Notes: generated by a model not told the origin, from the letters alone. Positions 1 to 10,500 are shown, numbered from the stretch's first letter. The stretch: DNA of 64,000 bases from Sulfurimonas sp. (GCF_029027405.1 NZ_CP093396.1:992001-1056000), one strand, 5' to 3'. Translations and numbers: made by a program.

Positions 1-1756
1 ACTTTATACACTTCCAAATAGTATCTGCATCTTCACTAAACATTGAAATACCAATGCTCAGAGTTTTTTGAATTGTTTTTCCAGGAGCAACATCAAAAAT
101 CAAGTTACCAAAAGCACTATGAATTTTTTTAGCAACTCCTAAAGTTCCTTCTACTGTTGCATTATCTAAGATAACTACAAATTCTTCCCCACCATAGCGT
201 ATAGCTAGGTCTGATTCACGAATATTATTTTTAAGAACTTTAGCAATTTCTACAATTACCATATCACCTATATCATGTCCATAAGTGTCATTTATTCTTT
301 TAAAGAAGTCTATATCCAACATCATTATTGAGTAAATTTCTTTTTTTCTGCCTACTTGACTCATAATTCGTTCTATTATTTCTTCCAAGAATCTTCTATT
401 ATTAAGACCAGTCATGGGGTCTCTACGAGAAGTATCTTTCAGTTTTTCCATCAAGATATGGCTACTTATAACAGGTTTTGCCGCTTCAAGATAATGTTTA
501 ATTCTTGAGATATAAGTTCGTTTATCATTTATGTCTTCTTTAGAGTTGCCAATTATTGAGATTATTAAAGAAACTTCACTATTTATAGAGAATGCGAAAC
601 ACAAGTAGTTTTCATCTGTTTTTATACATGACTGGCATAGGTCTTGAAATTCGCTTGAGAGAATAATACTTTTTGTTCTAAAGGCTCTACATAGTAAAGC
701 ATCATTTTGTATCTCTTTTTTACAAATTAGAACATTATCATTACTAGAATAATTAAGTGTTCTTGTATTTGTGATAGTATTTACTTCATACAATGAAAAG
801 TTATTTATATTATATTTTAGTTTTAAAATTTGTACTAATCTCATATAAACATCAGATTTTGTTGCATCTAGTTCTATAGTTTTTTTAAATTTATATACAT
901 CTGAAAGTTCATTTATAACTATTTTAGATTGTTCTAATGGATTGTCACTTGACATATTCATTAGCGGAATAATAGTCCCTAGATTTTCTTTTATATTTCC
1001 AAAAGTTTCTTGCATTTTTGAAAATAGTGTATTCATATGGTTGACAATATCTTTTGCTTCTCCATTTACACTAGTTTCAAATATATGTGTAAAATCTCCA
1101 ACATAAGCTTTTTTAATCCCATTTTGAAGATTTGAAAATAGTTTCATATATGGAGAAATATAATAGTTTAAAAGAAAAAGTACAATTAGTAAAAAAAGTA
1201 TATTTATACCAAGTATTTTTAAGATTGTAAACATACCACTTGTTCTCATATTGCTTATATCAAACTCCATGCTAATAACACCTAGCGTATCCCCGATTTT
1301 CACATTATGGCAACTTAAGCAGTTTGTATCTCCATTGTTTATAGTCGCTTTATATGGTATGGAAACTCTAAGTAATATTTTATTTGCATCTTCAATAATC
1401 TTTTCTACACTATTTCCGGTAGTTAAAACTTCTTGATCTATTGCATCCCTTATTGTCTCATAGTTCATGCCTTTACCATATTGTTTTATAACATTACTAC
1501 TTCTAGCAAGCCACAAAGAACTTACTTCATCACCTGTTGAAATCTGATTTAAAAAGTAGTGTCGGCTATCCATTGTTCCATTGACCATATGAGCAGTCAG
1601 TCCATTTTTTACAATTGTAGCGGCAAGTTTTGATTTTTCTGTTGCACTTTTTATACTAAAATCTCGAAAATTTAAAGAAGTATTTATAATAGTTGCAGTT
1701 GTCAGAGCAAGTAGCATCATGGCAACAATTAGAAGAAGTTTTGACTTTGTTTGCAT
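1..1756 (-). CDS. Membrane diguanylate cyclase with periplasmic c-type heme motif (partial, 3' end outside window)
   Basis: A frame of 585 codons starts at an ATG at 1756 and runs off the left edge, so the C-terminus is missing. Seen: an N-terminal membrane segment (about residues 5-25), a periplasmic region containing CLSCH near residues 145-149, a second membrane segment near 180-200, and a GGDEF-type domain from about 430. The active-site loop is GGEEF near residue 520, and an RESD inhibitory site sits five residues before it. Known: GGDEF enzymes make cyclic di-GMP, and CxxCH binds covalent heme in periplasmic sensors (Tll0287/DUF3365-like). Inferred: a heme-based redox or gas sensor controlling c-di-GMP at the inner membrane. 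It lies downstream of glmS on the same strand after a 94-base gap in which I see no convincing signal. Confidence 0.85.
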   Translation of the reverse strand, partial: MQTKSKLLLIVAMMLLALTTATIINTSLNFRDFSIKSATEKSKLAATIVKNGLTAHMVNGTMDSRHYFLNQISTGDEVSSLWLARSSNVIKQYGKGMNYETIRDAIDQEVLTTGNSVEKIIEDANKILLRVSIPYKATINNGDTNCLSCHNVKIGDTLGVISMEFDISNMRTSGMFTILKILGINILFLLIVLFLLNYYISPYMKLFSNLQNGIKKAYVGDFTHIFETSVNGEAKDIVNHMNTLFSKMQETFGNIKENLGTIIPLMNMSSDNPLEQSKIVINELSDVYKFKKTIELDATKSDVYMRLVQILKLKYNINNFSLYEVNTITNTRTLNYSSNDNVLICKKEIQNDALLCRAFRTKSIILSSEFQDLCQSCIKTDENYLCFAFSINSEVSLIISIIGNSKEDINDKRTYISRIKHYLEAAKPVISSHILMEKLKDTSRRDPMTGLNNRRFLEEIIERIMSQVGRKKEIYSIMMLDIDFFKRINDTYGHDIGDMVIVEIAKVLKNNIRESDLAIRYGGEEFVVILDNATVEGTLGVAKKIHSAFGNLIFDVAPGKTIQKTLSIGISMFSEDADTIWKCIK

Positions 1757-1850
1757 ATAAATATCACTTATTTTAGATTAATTAATCATAACAAAGAATA
1801 AATAAAGTCTTTATAAAGTCTGTGAAAAGTTTTTGAAAAGTTTTAAAACC

Positions 1851-3665
1851 TTATTCAACAGTAACGCTTTTTGCCAGATTTCGTGGCATATCAACATCAT
1901 TACCAAGTCTAATGGAAATCTCTAAAGATAAAAGCTGAACAACAACCATCATCTCAAAAAACTCTAACATATAGTCTGTACACTTTGAAATAGAAATAAA
2001 GTCATCAGCCTTATCAAACTCTTTTGAGCTAATTGCACAGATGGTAGAATCTCTTGCACTCAACTCTTCAACATTACTTTTTGATTTCTCGTAGTGTAAA
2101 TGTTCAGGAAGTAGGGCAATAGTAAAAAGTTCAGGGTCTGCGAGTGCGATAGGACCATGTTTCATCTCTCCAGATGGATAACCCTCAGCATGAAGGTATG
2201 AAATTTCTTTTAGTTTTAATGCCCCTTCAAGTGCTAGTGGATAAAATATATCTCGACCAATAAAGAAAAAACCATGTCCGTGAAGGTATCGTTTTGAAAG
2301 TCTTTTTAGTTTTTCATGCATCTCATTACTTACTTTTAGAGATGCAGGAATTTCTCTTAAAAGTGATATTTGTCTTGTTATTTCTTCAGATTTAAGAGAA
2401 TTCTTTATTTTTGCAATATAAAGACTCATCATCCAAAATATTGTAACTTGAGTTGCAAAAGCTTTTGTAGATGCCACACCCTTTTCAATCCCCGCGCGAG
2501 TTAAAATAGTGGCATCAGCGAGTCTAACCATTGAAGAATTATCAACATTACAAATTACTAAAGTTTTTAAACCAGCATTTTTTGCCATTTTTAAGGTTTC
2601 TAAAGTGTCTGCTGTTTCTCCACTTTGTGATATTACAATAAAAAGAGTGTCTTTCTCCATTATCGGTTCTCTATATCTAAACTCACTTGCGATTTCAACG
2701 GAAGTTCTGATTTTTGCGTATCTTTCAAAAAGATATGAAGCACTCAAAGCTGAATGGTAAGAAGTTCCACAAGCACAAAGTTTTATCTCATTTATCCCTT
2801 CAAAAATATTGTTATCAAGCTCATCAAAAATGATTTCATCATCACTAAGTCGTCCCATTAATGTATCTAAAATAACAGCACTTTGCTCATAAATCTCTTT
2901 TTCCATGAAAAATCTATACCCATCTTTTTGCGCAGAAAGTTTGTTTTTAGAAAGTTCGATATAAATAGGTTTTATTTGCTTTGAATTTTTATCTAAAATA
3001 ACAATTTCATTTTTACTAACATAACCGTAGTCGCCATCTTCAAAATAGTTCACTTCTTTTGCGTGACCAATAAGAGGAGTATCAGAAGATGCAAAATATT
3101 TTTCACCTTCATTGTTAACACCAAATAGCATTGGAGAACCACGCTTTGCAAAAAAGATAGTTTGTGGTTCTGATTTAGTTGTAAGTAAAATAGCGTAAGC
3201 ACCATCTAGCTCATTTATTGTTTTATTGAAAGCTTCAAAAGCATTAGTGCTAAATTTTAGATTTTTTTCAAATTGATGAACTATAACTTCTGTATCAGTT
3301 TGACTTAAAAAGCAAACATCATCTGCAATAAGCTCTTTTTTTAACTCTGCATAATTTTCTATAATACCATTATGAACAACATAAGAACTCTCTCCAAGAT
3401 GGGGATGTGCGTTAAGTTCAGTTGGTTTTCCATGTGTTGCCCATCTAGTGTGTCCTATCCCAACTGCAAAACCTTTTGTAATAAAATCTTTTGTTTTTTC
3501 TTCAAGGTTTACAAGTTTTCCTATGGCTTTATAGTTTGAAAATTCTCCATTTTGTAAAACTGCAATTCCTGCTGAATCATAACCTCTATATTCTAATTCT
3601 TTAAGTCCATCAAGTAAAATTTCTTTAGTATTTTTTTCGCCTAGGTATCCAACAATTCCGCACAT
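1851..3665 (-). CDS. glmS: Glutamine--fructose-6-phosphate aminotransferase (isomerizing)
   Basis: Makes glucosamine-6-phosphate from fructose-6-phosphate and glutamine, the first step to UDP-GlcNAc for peptidoglycan, LPS and the UDP-sugar branches of the polysaccharide locus. The 604-residue protein begins MCGIVGYLG, giving the N-terminal nucleophile Cys2 after Met removal. A class II glutamine amidotransferase domain covers about residues 2-215. Two SIS domains follow, with SQSGET in the first and the LEGALKLKE and EGYPSGEMKHGP segments in the second. It ends NLAKSVTVE, the usual GlmS tail. Length is normal. Its ATG overlaps the glnD stop as TAATG, so the two are probably co-transcribed and translationally coupled. 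Confidence 0.98.
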   Translation of the reverse strand: MCGIVGYLGEKNTKEILLDGLKELEYRGYDSAGIAVLQNGEFSNYKAIGKLVNLEEKTKDFITKGFAVGIGHTRWATHGKPTELNAHPHLGESSYVVHNGIIENYAELKKELIADDVCFLSQTDTEVIVHQFEKNLKFSTNAFEAFNKTINELDGAYAILLTTKSEPQTIFFAKRGSPMLFGVNNEGEKYFASSDTPLIGHAKEVNYFEDGDYGYVSKNEIVILDKNSKQIKPIYIELSKNKLSAQKDGYRFFMEKEIYEQSAVILDTLMGRLSDDEIIFDELDNNIFEGINEIKLCACGTSYHSALSASYLFERYAKIRTSVEIASEFRYREPIMEKDTLFIVISQSGETADTLETLKMAKNAGLKTLVICNVDNSSMVRLADATILTRAGIEKGVASTKAFATQVTIFWMMSLYIAKIKNSLKSEEITRQISLLREIPASLKVSNEMHEKLKRLSKRYLHGHGFFFIGRDIFYPLALEGALKLKEISYLHAEGYPSGEMKHGPIALADPELFTIALLPEHLHYEKSKSNVEELSARDSTICAISSKEFDKADDFISISKCTDYMLEFFEMMVVVQLLSLEISIRLGNDVDMPRNLAKSVTVE

Positions 3666-6178
3666 TATTTTGAGTCCTTAGTTAGTAGTTCATATATTTT
3701 ATCGACATTATTGCATATATCATTTTGTTTTTCCATTAAAAAGCTATCTCGAACTTTATGTTTAGTTGAGTGAATCTTTGCTGTTACAATATTTATGTCA
3801 AGTTTCTCAAATGTGTCCATGATGTATGCCAAAAGACCGATTTGATTTTTAGTATTTACTTTTACTTCTGCATGTGTTAGTGAATGTTCACAATCAACAA
3901 TAATTTCTTCTCTTTTGATAGTTATCTCTTTTAGTTTGACTATCCTTTTCATGTCAAAAACTTTTTTAACTAACTCTTGAACTTCTCTCAGTTCATCTCC
4001 ATCTACATTTTTAATAAACTCTATTTTAAAATATTTTAAATCATCAAAAAGTGTAAAAATTTCCATAGATGCAACATCAAGATGACTGAGTGTTGCTAAA
4101 AGATAACCAACATTTAAAGGAACTCTTCTATATATCTCAATACTTAAAGAGTTTTCTCTATGAATAAGGTAAGAATAATCCGAAGTGTCTTTTGCTTTTT
4201 TTGCAATTCTTACAAGGTCAAGTATAGTGTGTTTAAAGAAAAACAGATTTGATTCAACACGAAGCAGTTTTGTTTGTAAAGATTTTGGAAGCTCTTTAAA
4301 TTCTTTAGAATTTTTCACTCTTTTCTCAATAGTATTTCTTTTAGAAGCATCTGTAATACGATCGCTATTTTGTGAAATTTCTAAAGCACTTGTATACAAA
4401 TCATGAAGTAACTTAGAATTAAATGAGTTATAAGTAGCTTCACTAACGCCATTTATATCTGCATAAGTTAAAATGTAAAGTAGTTTTAGATTTTTTATAT
4501 CTTTAACACTTGACATAAATTTATATAGAGTTTTTTCGTTGTGAATATTTTCTTTAAAAGCAATATTGCTCATAAGAACATGATTTTTAACTAGTAAAAC
4601 TGCTCGTTCAATTAGGTCTGCCCTTAGATGCAACTTTGTTGTAAATGGTAGTATGAGTTTTGCACCAACTTCACTATGGTCTTGTTTTCTACCTTTTCCT
4701 GTATCATGAAGAAGTATAACTATTTTTAGTAATAGTTTTTCATCGATAGATAGTTCATTGTGTAACTCTTTGATAAAAGGCTCTTTTATATTTTCTAAGG
4801 ATTCTACTGACTTAATAGAATGAATATCAACAGGATAGTGATGATAGCCGTCAAATTGCGGAAGATGAAGAACTTTTCTAAAACTTGAAAAAAGTAGATG
4901 CAAGATACCAGCGTCCCAAAAAAGTTTTAAAAAACAGTAAATATGCTCTTTTTTTAGTAGTTCTTTTATTAGGCTATATGTTTTATTTGAAAGTGGATAT
5001 GGAATCTTTGTGTATGTTAGTTGATTTAAAAATCCTGCGTCAAAATGGTAAGGTTCGTCAGGAAGGGCAATTAGAAGTTCTAAAATATCATTAATAGGTT
5101 GTATTTGAAGATTGAAAGAAGCATAAAGTCTATTATCAAGAAGGTATAAGCCTTTACTTAGCCTGTTTTTTTTAAATTTTTTAACATAACTCATATCTGC
5201 TATGTAGGGATGTATCATTTTTTTAACAAATATTTGTGTAAAATTACTTATTCGCCACTGTGCTTGTAAAACTTTTGTGAGCATTTTAAGCTCAGTTTTA
5301 AAGCCTAGCATCTTAGAAACTTGAGGCATGAGTTCCAATATAAGTTTATCTTCTTGTTTATGTGCAATTAGGTGAAGCGCACTTCTAACTCGATATAAAA
5401 GTTCTAATGCTATTCTATACTCTTTATACTCTTCATCAGAAAAAAGTGTTTGACTTAAATCTCGTAAATTTTCAACGCCGTATATAGTTTGAGCTACCCA
5501 AATTAAAAGCTGAGTGTCTCTAAGTCCTCCAACACTTTCTTTTATATTTGGCTGCATAGATGTTGGGTATTTCTTGCGTCTTATTTGAGCCTCTTCTACC
5601 TTTGCTAAAATGAACTCTTTTTGTTTAAAAAGTCTGATTTTTGTGAGTTCTTTTTGCGTTGCGTGCCAAGTAAATGGTGAGCCTGTGATTAAACGGGACT
5701 CCATTAGAGATGTTCTTATAGTTATATCTTCATTAGAGGCTTTAAATAAATCGCTTGTAAGATGGACTCTATGTCCTAATTTTAAACCAGAATCAAGAGC
5801 GAGATAAAAAAGTTTTTCTATGATGAGTTGAGTGTTAAAGCCTTCAACATCTTCATAAACTATAAGAAGGTCTATATCGCTATGAACACAGAGTTGCTCT
5901 CTTCCATAACTTCCAAGAGCCACAATTGCTATGGGGATAGAACTTCTCATAGGTAAGTAGTTCCCAAAAACTCTTCTTAAAATAGTTTTATACATTAAAG
6001 AAATAATAGAGTCTAGTTTTTTTGTATGTTTAACTAGGAAATCTTTACCTTGAGAATTTTCAAAAAGCTCAGGCAAAGAATTTTTATACTCTTTTATATA
6101 AGCTTTAAAGAGTTTTGAAAGTTCAAAATCTGAACCATTTTTTTCGATGATATCTTCTATTTGTAGTAATATATCCAA
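3665..6178 (-). CDS. glnD: [Protein-PII] uridylyltransferase/uridylyl-removing enzyme
   Basis: Nitrogen sensor that adds or removes UMP on PII proteins according to glutamine level. The 837-residue protein has a nucleotidyltransferase motif GSYGRE near residues 89-94 followed by SDIDL (Asp101 and Asp103 as metal ligands). An HD hydrolase domain has LLHDTGKG near residue 490, and an ACT-like glutamine-binding region lies at the C-terminus (about 770-830). It is slightly shorter than the enterobacterial enzyme, and only one ACT domain is clear by eye. The start is a TTG at 6178; a TAGG about 10 bases upstream is a modest ribosome site and no better start is near. Pairing with glmS links nitrogen status to amino-sugar synthesis. 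Confidence 0.93.
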   Translation of the reverse strand: MDILLQIEDIIEKNGSDFELSKLFKAYIKEYKNSLPELFENSQGKDFLVKHTKKLDSIISLMYKTILRRVFGNYLPMRSSIPIAIVALGSYGREQLCVHSDIDLLIVYEDVEGFNTQLIIEKLFYLALDSGLKLGHRVHLTSDLFKASNEDITIRTSLMESRLITGSPFTWHATQKELTKIRLFKQKEFILAKVEEAQIRRKKYPTSMQPNIKESVGGLRDTQLLIWVAQTIYGVENLRDLSQTLFSDEEYKEYRIALELLYRVRSALHLIAHKQEDKLILELMPQVSKMLGFKTELKMLTKVLQAQWRISNFTQIFVKKMIHPYIADMSYVKKFKKNRLSKGLYLLDNRLYASFNLQIQPINDILELLIALPDEPYHFDAGFLNQLTYTKIPYPLSNKTYSLIKELLKKEHIYCFLKLFWDAGILHLLFSSFRKVLHLPQFDGYHHYPVDIHSIKSVESLENIKEPFIKELHNELSIDEKLLLKIVILLHDTGKGRKQDHSEVGAKLILPFTTKLHLRADLIERAVLLVKNHVLMSNIAFKENIHNEKTLYKFMSSVKDIKNLKLLYILTYADINGVSEATYNSFNSKLLHDLYTSALEISQNSDRITDASKRNTIEKRVKNSKEFKELPKSLQTKLLRVESNLFFFKHTILDLVRIAKKAKDTSDYSYLIHRENSLSIEIYRRVPLNVGYLLATLSHLDVASMEIFTLFDDLKYFKIEFIKNVDGDELREVQELVKKVFDMKRIVKLKEITIKREEIIVDCEHSLTHAEVKVNTKNQIGLLAYIMDTFEKLDINIVTAKIHSTKHKVRDSFLMEKQNDICNNVDKIYELLTKDSK

Positions 6179-6204
6179 AGGTTTATGCCTAATAATTTTT
6201 TATG

Positions 6205-6231
6205 ATTATAAGTATTCTATACTAAAAACAA
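6205..6231 (-). promoter_or_regulatory. Candidate sigma-70 promoter for glnD-glmS
   Basis: On the minus strand a perfect TATAAT (6210-6205) follows TTGTTT (6231-6226) with a 15-base spacer, shorter than the 17-base optimum. Transcription would begin near 6198, about 20 bases before the glnD TTG start. Assigned by inspection only. Confidence 0.45.
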
Positions 6232-6285
6232 GAAAAATGTAATAAATTGACTTATTAAGGCTACTGCTTGACACTTTTTTAATAT

Positions 6286-6620
6286 TAGACTTCTTTCAAA
6301 AGTCACTTATTATCCTTCAACTTTAACTCAAAGTTATAAATACCAGCAATCAAGTTAAATCGTAAGCCAAATCTTTTTCTTCTATTTCGATATACTTCAG
6401 AGAGAATACGAAATTGTTTTAGTACACCTATAACATGTTCTACAAATATACGCTTTGAGGCGAATATTTTATTATCTTTTTTATCTTCATGACTTAATGG
6501 GTTTAACTTACTTTTTTTCTTTGGAATAAGGGTATTATTGTGTATCTTTTTTATTCCCAAATATCTTGTATCAACATTAATTTGAATATTGGGATGCAGT
6601 GGTAATTTACTTTTTTTATC
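6286..6620 (-). mobile_element. IS5-like transposase remnant (C-terminal third plus one element end)
   Basis: On the minus strand, from a junction near 6620 to a TGA at 6303-6305, the frame encodes the C-terminal part of a DDE transposase: DKKSKLPLHPNIQ, then NKIFASKRIFVEHVIGVLK, then FGLRFNLIAGIYNFELK. This matches the end of IS5-family (DDE_Tnp) transposases. The N-terminal two thirds are absent. Upstream the sequence switches abruptly into a copy of the neighbouring 1357-residue gene. The outer boundary TAGACTTCTTTCAA (6286-6299) recurs at 60050 and is probably the element end. The element is dead and may have mediated the deletion next to it. Confidence 0.8.
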
Positions 6621-6621
6621 T

Positions 6622-6791
6622 TTTTATAATCATTAATTTGTTTAGATAAATCAATACTTCTATCAACACTATACATATCAAGATAGTTTGTACCTCCTAA
6701 ATCATCTACAATTTTATCTTTGCTTCTTCTTTACTTGTCATAATACTATTGGCAAAATAGACATCATTAATACACTCGTTTACTTTTTCAT
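6622..6791 (-). pseudogene. Gutted copy of the large secreted hydrolase/propeller gene
   Basis: On the minus strand an ATG at 6791 reads MKKVNECINDVYFANSIMTS, matching the start of the 1357-residue protein encoded at 7521-11594 but lacking its signal peptide. After the equivalent of residue 44 the sequence jumps to the equivalent of residue 139 (DKIVDDLGGTNYLDIYS), out of frame, with an immediate stop. It continues as similarity through the equivalent of QINDYKK and ends at the IS remnant near 6620. So there are at least three lesions: signal-peptide loss, a frameshifting internal deletion and truncation by the IS. It keeps the same position relative to the upstream lipoprotein copy as in the intact pair. 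Confidence 0.85.
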
Positions 6792-7300
6792 TAGTTGCCT
6801 CCAAGTAAAGATGCAACATCGAAGTTACACTTTTCTTTAAGCTTATCATACTTAGTAGACTCATACACTCCACCGCTAAGTTATGCATCATATTCTAGAT
6901 AAGCTTTAACTCTTGATTTTCTGTTTAGTTGTAGATTCTTAAAGTCTTTACTTATATAGCGGTCTATCAAAACTGGGTCACCAAAAGTTTTAGCACTTCT
7001 TTTAAAATACTTATTACAATCATAAGCAGCATCAAGAGCGGCATGATTAGCTTCAGTATCCAAAGGATTATCTAAAATCTTCTGATCTATTGCATATTTT
7101 TTTACTATAAATATCTCCACATCATCCCTAACACCATTATCATTAGAGTCTATCCCGAGAAGTGTTGAGTTGTTTAAAGTTTCATCTGGCTGGGGAGGAA
7201 GTTTATATCCGTTTATATTTTTATATACTGTTGCTTCCATACATCCAGTTATAAAAAGAACTAAAAACAGACCTAAAATTACTTTTTTTATACTACTCAT
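6791..7300 (-). pseudogene. Decayed paralogue of the GxDSNDNGxRDDVE lipoprotein (premature stop)
   Basis: The open part (7300 to 6881, 139 codons) starts MSSIKKVILGLFLVLFITGC, a lipoprotein signal with lipobox ITGC (Cys20), and keeps the calcium-loop-like GIDSNDNGVRDDVE segment. Compared with the intact paralogue at 11594-12148 it has lost about 15 residues in frame after KKYA, and a codon equivalent to GAG has become TAA at 6881-6883. Beyond the stop the frame stays similar to the paralogue down to the LLGGN end at 6791. A shortened lipoprotein could still be made, but the gene looks eroded. It heads the decayed duplicate of the lipoprotein/large-protein pair. Confidence 0.8.
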
Positions 7301-7375
7301 GATTATTTCCTTTTTTGTGCATTAAGATATAGATGTTTATGTTCTATGATTATAAGCTCTGTAAGTTGTGGAGGC

Positions 7376-7393
7376 ATGGAAGATATCTTCCAT
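7376..7393. repeat. 18-base perfect palindrome
   Basis: ATGGAAGATATCTTCCAT reads identically on both strands. It lies between the decayed lipoprotein copy and the large gene. The equivalent sequence near 12370-12385 has only the right half, so this palindrome may have arisen at a deletion junction rather than as a conserved operator. Confidence 0.5.
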
Positions 7394-7441
7394 ACCTTCT
7401 TGGAGGGTAAAAATATGATTAGTTTACATCGTGGATTGAGT

Positions 7442-7472
7442 AAAAGGTCGTATTTATAATAAATACCTGACC
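7442..7472 (-). terminator. Probable Rho-independent terminator of the large secreted-protein gene
   Basis: Read on the minus strand downstream of the stop at 7521: GGTC, a 2-base bulge, GTATTTA, loop TTA, TAAATAC, GACC, then TTTTA. The 11-pair interrupted stem followed by four T residues fits an AT-rich intrinsic terminator. A second inverted repeat (TTTACATG/CATGTAAA, 7482-7489 and 7505-7512) lies just upstream without a T run. Confidence 0.55.
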
Positions 7473-7520
7473 CTGCTAATCTTTACATGCAAGGAACATC
7501 CCTACATGTAAAAGACTCTA

Positions 7521-10500
7521 TCATTTAATCGAAAATGAAACATCTATGATTTGTAAACTATCCCCATCTGCCACAAACGCTACAGTTCCATCTTTTGAGA
7601 GGGTTACATTCCAAGCATGACCAGGAGTATCGTAACTACCTAAGAGTGAAGGAGAACTTGTGTTTGAAACATCTATGATTTGTAAACCACTAGGGCCATC
7701 TACCACAAATGCTACAGTTCCATCTTTTGAGAGGGTTACACCTCGTGCCTCACCAGGAGTATCGTAACTACCTAAGAGTGCAGGAGAACTTGGTTTTGAA
7801 ACATCTATGATTTGTAAACTATTATAATCTGCCACAAACGCTACAGTTCCATCTTTTGAGAGGGTTACACCTAAAGCATGACCAGGAGTATCGTAACTAC
7901 CTAAGAGTGAAGGAGACCTTGGGTTTGAAACATCTATGATTTGTAAACCACGAGAGCCTGCTACCACAAACGCTGCAGTTCCATCTTTTGAGAGGGTTAC
8001 ATCTGTAACATAATAAGGAATATCGTAACTACCTAAGAGTAAAGGAGAACTTGGGTTTGTAACATCTATGATTTGTAAACCATATCCGCCATCTGCCACA
8101 AACGCTACAGTTCCATCTTTTGAGAGGGTTACACCTCGTGCCTCACCAGGAGTATCGTAACGAACTAAGTAAAAAGGAGACCTTGGGTTTGAAACATCTA
8201 TGATTTCTAAACCAGTACTCTCATCTAGCACAAACGCTACTGTTCCATCTTTTGAGAGAGTTACACCTTGAGTCCTACCAGGAGTACGGTAACGAACTAA
8301 GCGTAAAGGAGACCTTGGGTTTGAAACATCTATAATTTGTAAACCATACCCGCCATCTGTCACAAACGCTACAGTTCCATCTTTTGAGAGGGTTACACCA
8401 TTAGCATAACTAGAAGTGTAACTACCAAGTAAAAAAGGTTTAATAGTACCTATTATTTTTATAGATACACTAACACTTTTACTACTTCCATAAGCATTTG
8501 TTGCAACAGCTTGTAAAGCATAGTTACTTTTTGTTGAGTAATTTAATGTTTTTGCTACGCTAATAGTACCATTTAGATCTACACTAAAGTCTTCATTTCC
8601 TTCTCCACTTAAACTTATGGACTCTATATCTCCCTCACTAGTCATGCTTAAAGTTCCAATTTGTGTACCTATTGAGCTATTTTCTTTTGTTTTTAAACTT
8701 ATAGGTTGAAGCGTTGGGGCATCTAAAAGATTATTAAGATACACATACACACTTGTAGGTAGACTTTTTCCTTGCTCATTGCTTGCTACTACTTTAAAGT
8801 CATAAACTCTTTTACTCTCATAATCAAGAAGGGCATCTTTAGTTACTGAGATGACTCCTATGTTATTTATTTTAAAGTTTTCATTTCCATCTCCTTGGAG
8901 TTCTATTGTTATTATTTCACTTAGTCCTTTGTTTACATGTAGTTTTCCTACATAAGTGTCTTCTTCACTATTTTCATCTATGTAACTTGCAGAGCCTGAG
9001 AGTTCTGGTGCATCTAATTCATTGTCTATTTTTATTCTCAATGTTACTGAAAGTGTTTGGGTATCTGTTGTAACACTTAGGTTAAAATCATATATATTTT
9101 TACTCTCATAATCTAAAACTACTCCCTTTTCTACTCTTACAACACCTTCATCATCTATGCTAAACTTATTACTTCCATCTCCTTGTATACTAAAAGTTGC
9201 ATTATTTTCAAGGAGGGCTACATGTATTTCTCCTACGATGGTATCTTTGATTGAGTTTTCTTTTACATGTAAAGTTTGTGGGTTTAGGAATATTTCATAA
9301 GCTATTGCATATACATCATCATATATATCTTCATCTTTATATATCTTTTGGACTACTGGTTCATAGTTTGAATTATAATCTTTGAGTAGTTTATTTTTAT
9401 TGTACATAGGTAACCAATAGAGTATATCTTCATAATTTATTATATTGTTACCATCTATATCTTTAAGAAGAAGTCTTTTTGTGAGATTTTCTATTCTTTG
9501 AGATATGCTTGTTGTATCTTGATTTAAAATATCTTTTGAAAGTTGGTATATGGCTTCACTTAGGATATTTACTTTAAAGTTATCTCTTTTTAGTTTGTTA
9601 CCTTTTATGATAGCTCTTATAGTTCCACCATTTGGAGTAGAGCTTGCATCTACCACTCCATCATCATTAACATCTATATCATCTCCTCCAAATATAGATA
9701 CTACATAATACTTATCATCTTTTAGGGTATTTAGTACATCACTTGGAAAGTGGATAACTCCTGCGGTTAGTGCACTATTTCCTCCTGTGGTTCTTGTGGT
9801 ATACAGAGAGTCATCTGTATTGTTAGCATCATATATATTTACTTCTGCATTACTTAAAGGTCCTAGTAATCCTTGTTTTAGTCTTGAGATTATTTTGTAC
9901 ACATATTGTTGGATATAAGTAGTGTAACTTCTACTACTTCCATCATCTCTTGCATAGTGAGTTACTTTAGGAGGGTTGCTTGTTCTTTTTGAAACAAATG
10001 TAACCTCTTTTTTTTCAGAAATTACTATATCTGCCACATGTCCTAGGTTTAACATATCTACTGCAGTAATATTAAAATCAAATGTTACTGCACTAGATGG
10101 TGTATCTATAGCTAAGTGAACTTCTTGTGGGATTGTACTTGGGGTAAAACCTTGAGTGTTTCTTACAAATACTTTATATACTCCTACTTCTACATCTTCT
10201 TGCTTAAGCACACTAAAGTGTTCTATAGGAAGGCATACATTTTCTATATCTTTGCTTCCAAAGGGCATATCTACTTCCAGGTTCATATCTGTATTACTAT
10301 CACTCCAAGTTAGTTGGACATTTACTACTCCTCTTTTGGGAGTTGGTATTTGTGATATATCACAATCAGATTCTATATACTCTACAGGGTCAGTTCCTTC
10401 TAGTTTATAAAATTCATTCTCTGTTTTATCTGTCCAATCATCAAAAACTTCACTACCTCCACAACTAGCTTTTACCCAACCGTTTCCACCTGTGTTGTCT

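Noticed and set aside
1251-1436. 61-codon plus-strand frame with a hydrophobic start
   Set aside because: Antisense to the periplasmic and membrane part of the diguanylate cyclase, whose motifs are clear.
4185-5807. Several plus-strand frames within glnD
   Set aside because: Shadows of the intact minus-strand glnD gene, with no motif of their own.
6706-6891. 61-codon minus-strand frame as a separate small gene
   Set aside because: It crosses two frames of the decayed lipoprotein and large-protein copies; its residues are explained by out-of-frame reading plus the gutted start of the large gene.
7482-7512. TTTACATG/CATGTAAA inverted repeat as terminator
   Set aside because: The loop is 15 bases and no T run follows; the hairpin at 7442-7472 is the better terminator.
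7527-8440. Regular repeats that could suggest a CRISPR array
   Set aside because: The period is about 129 bases and the whole array is one open frame encoding LVIVD propeller blades; there are no short unique spacers.
10116-10410. Plus-strand open frames inside the large secreted-protein gene
   Set aside because: They lie antisense to a continuous 1357-codon gene with domain motifs and have no ribosome site or family resemblance.
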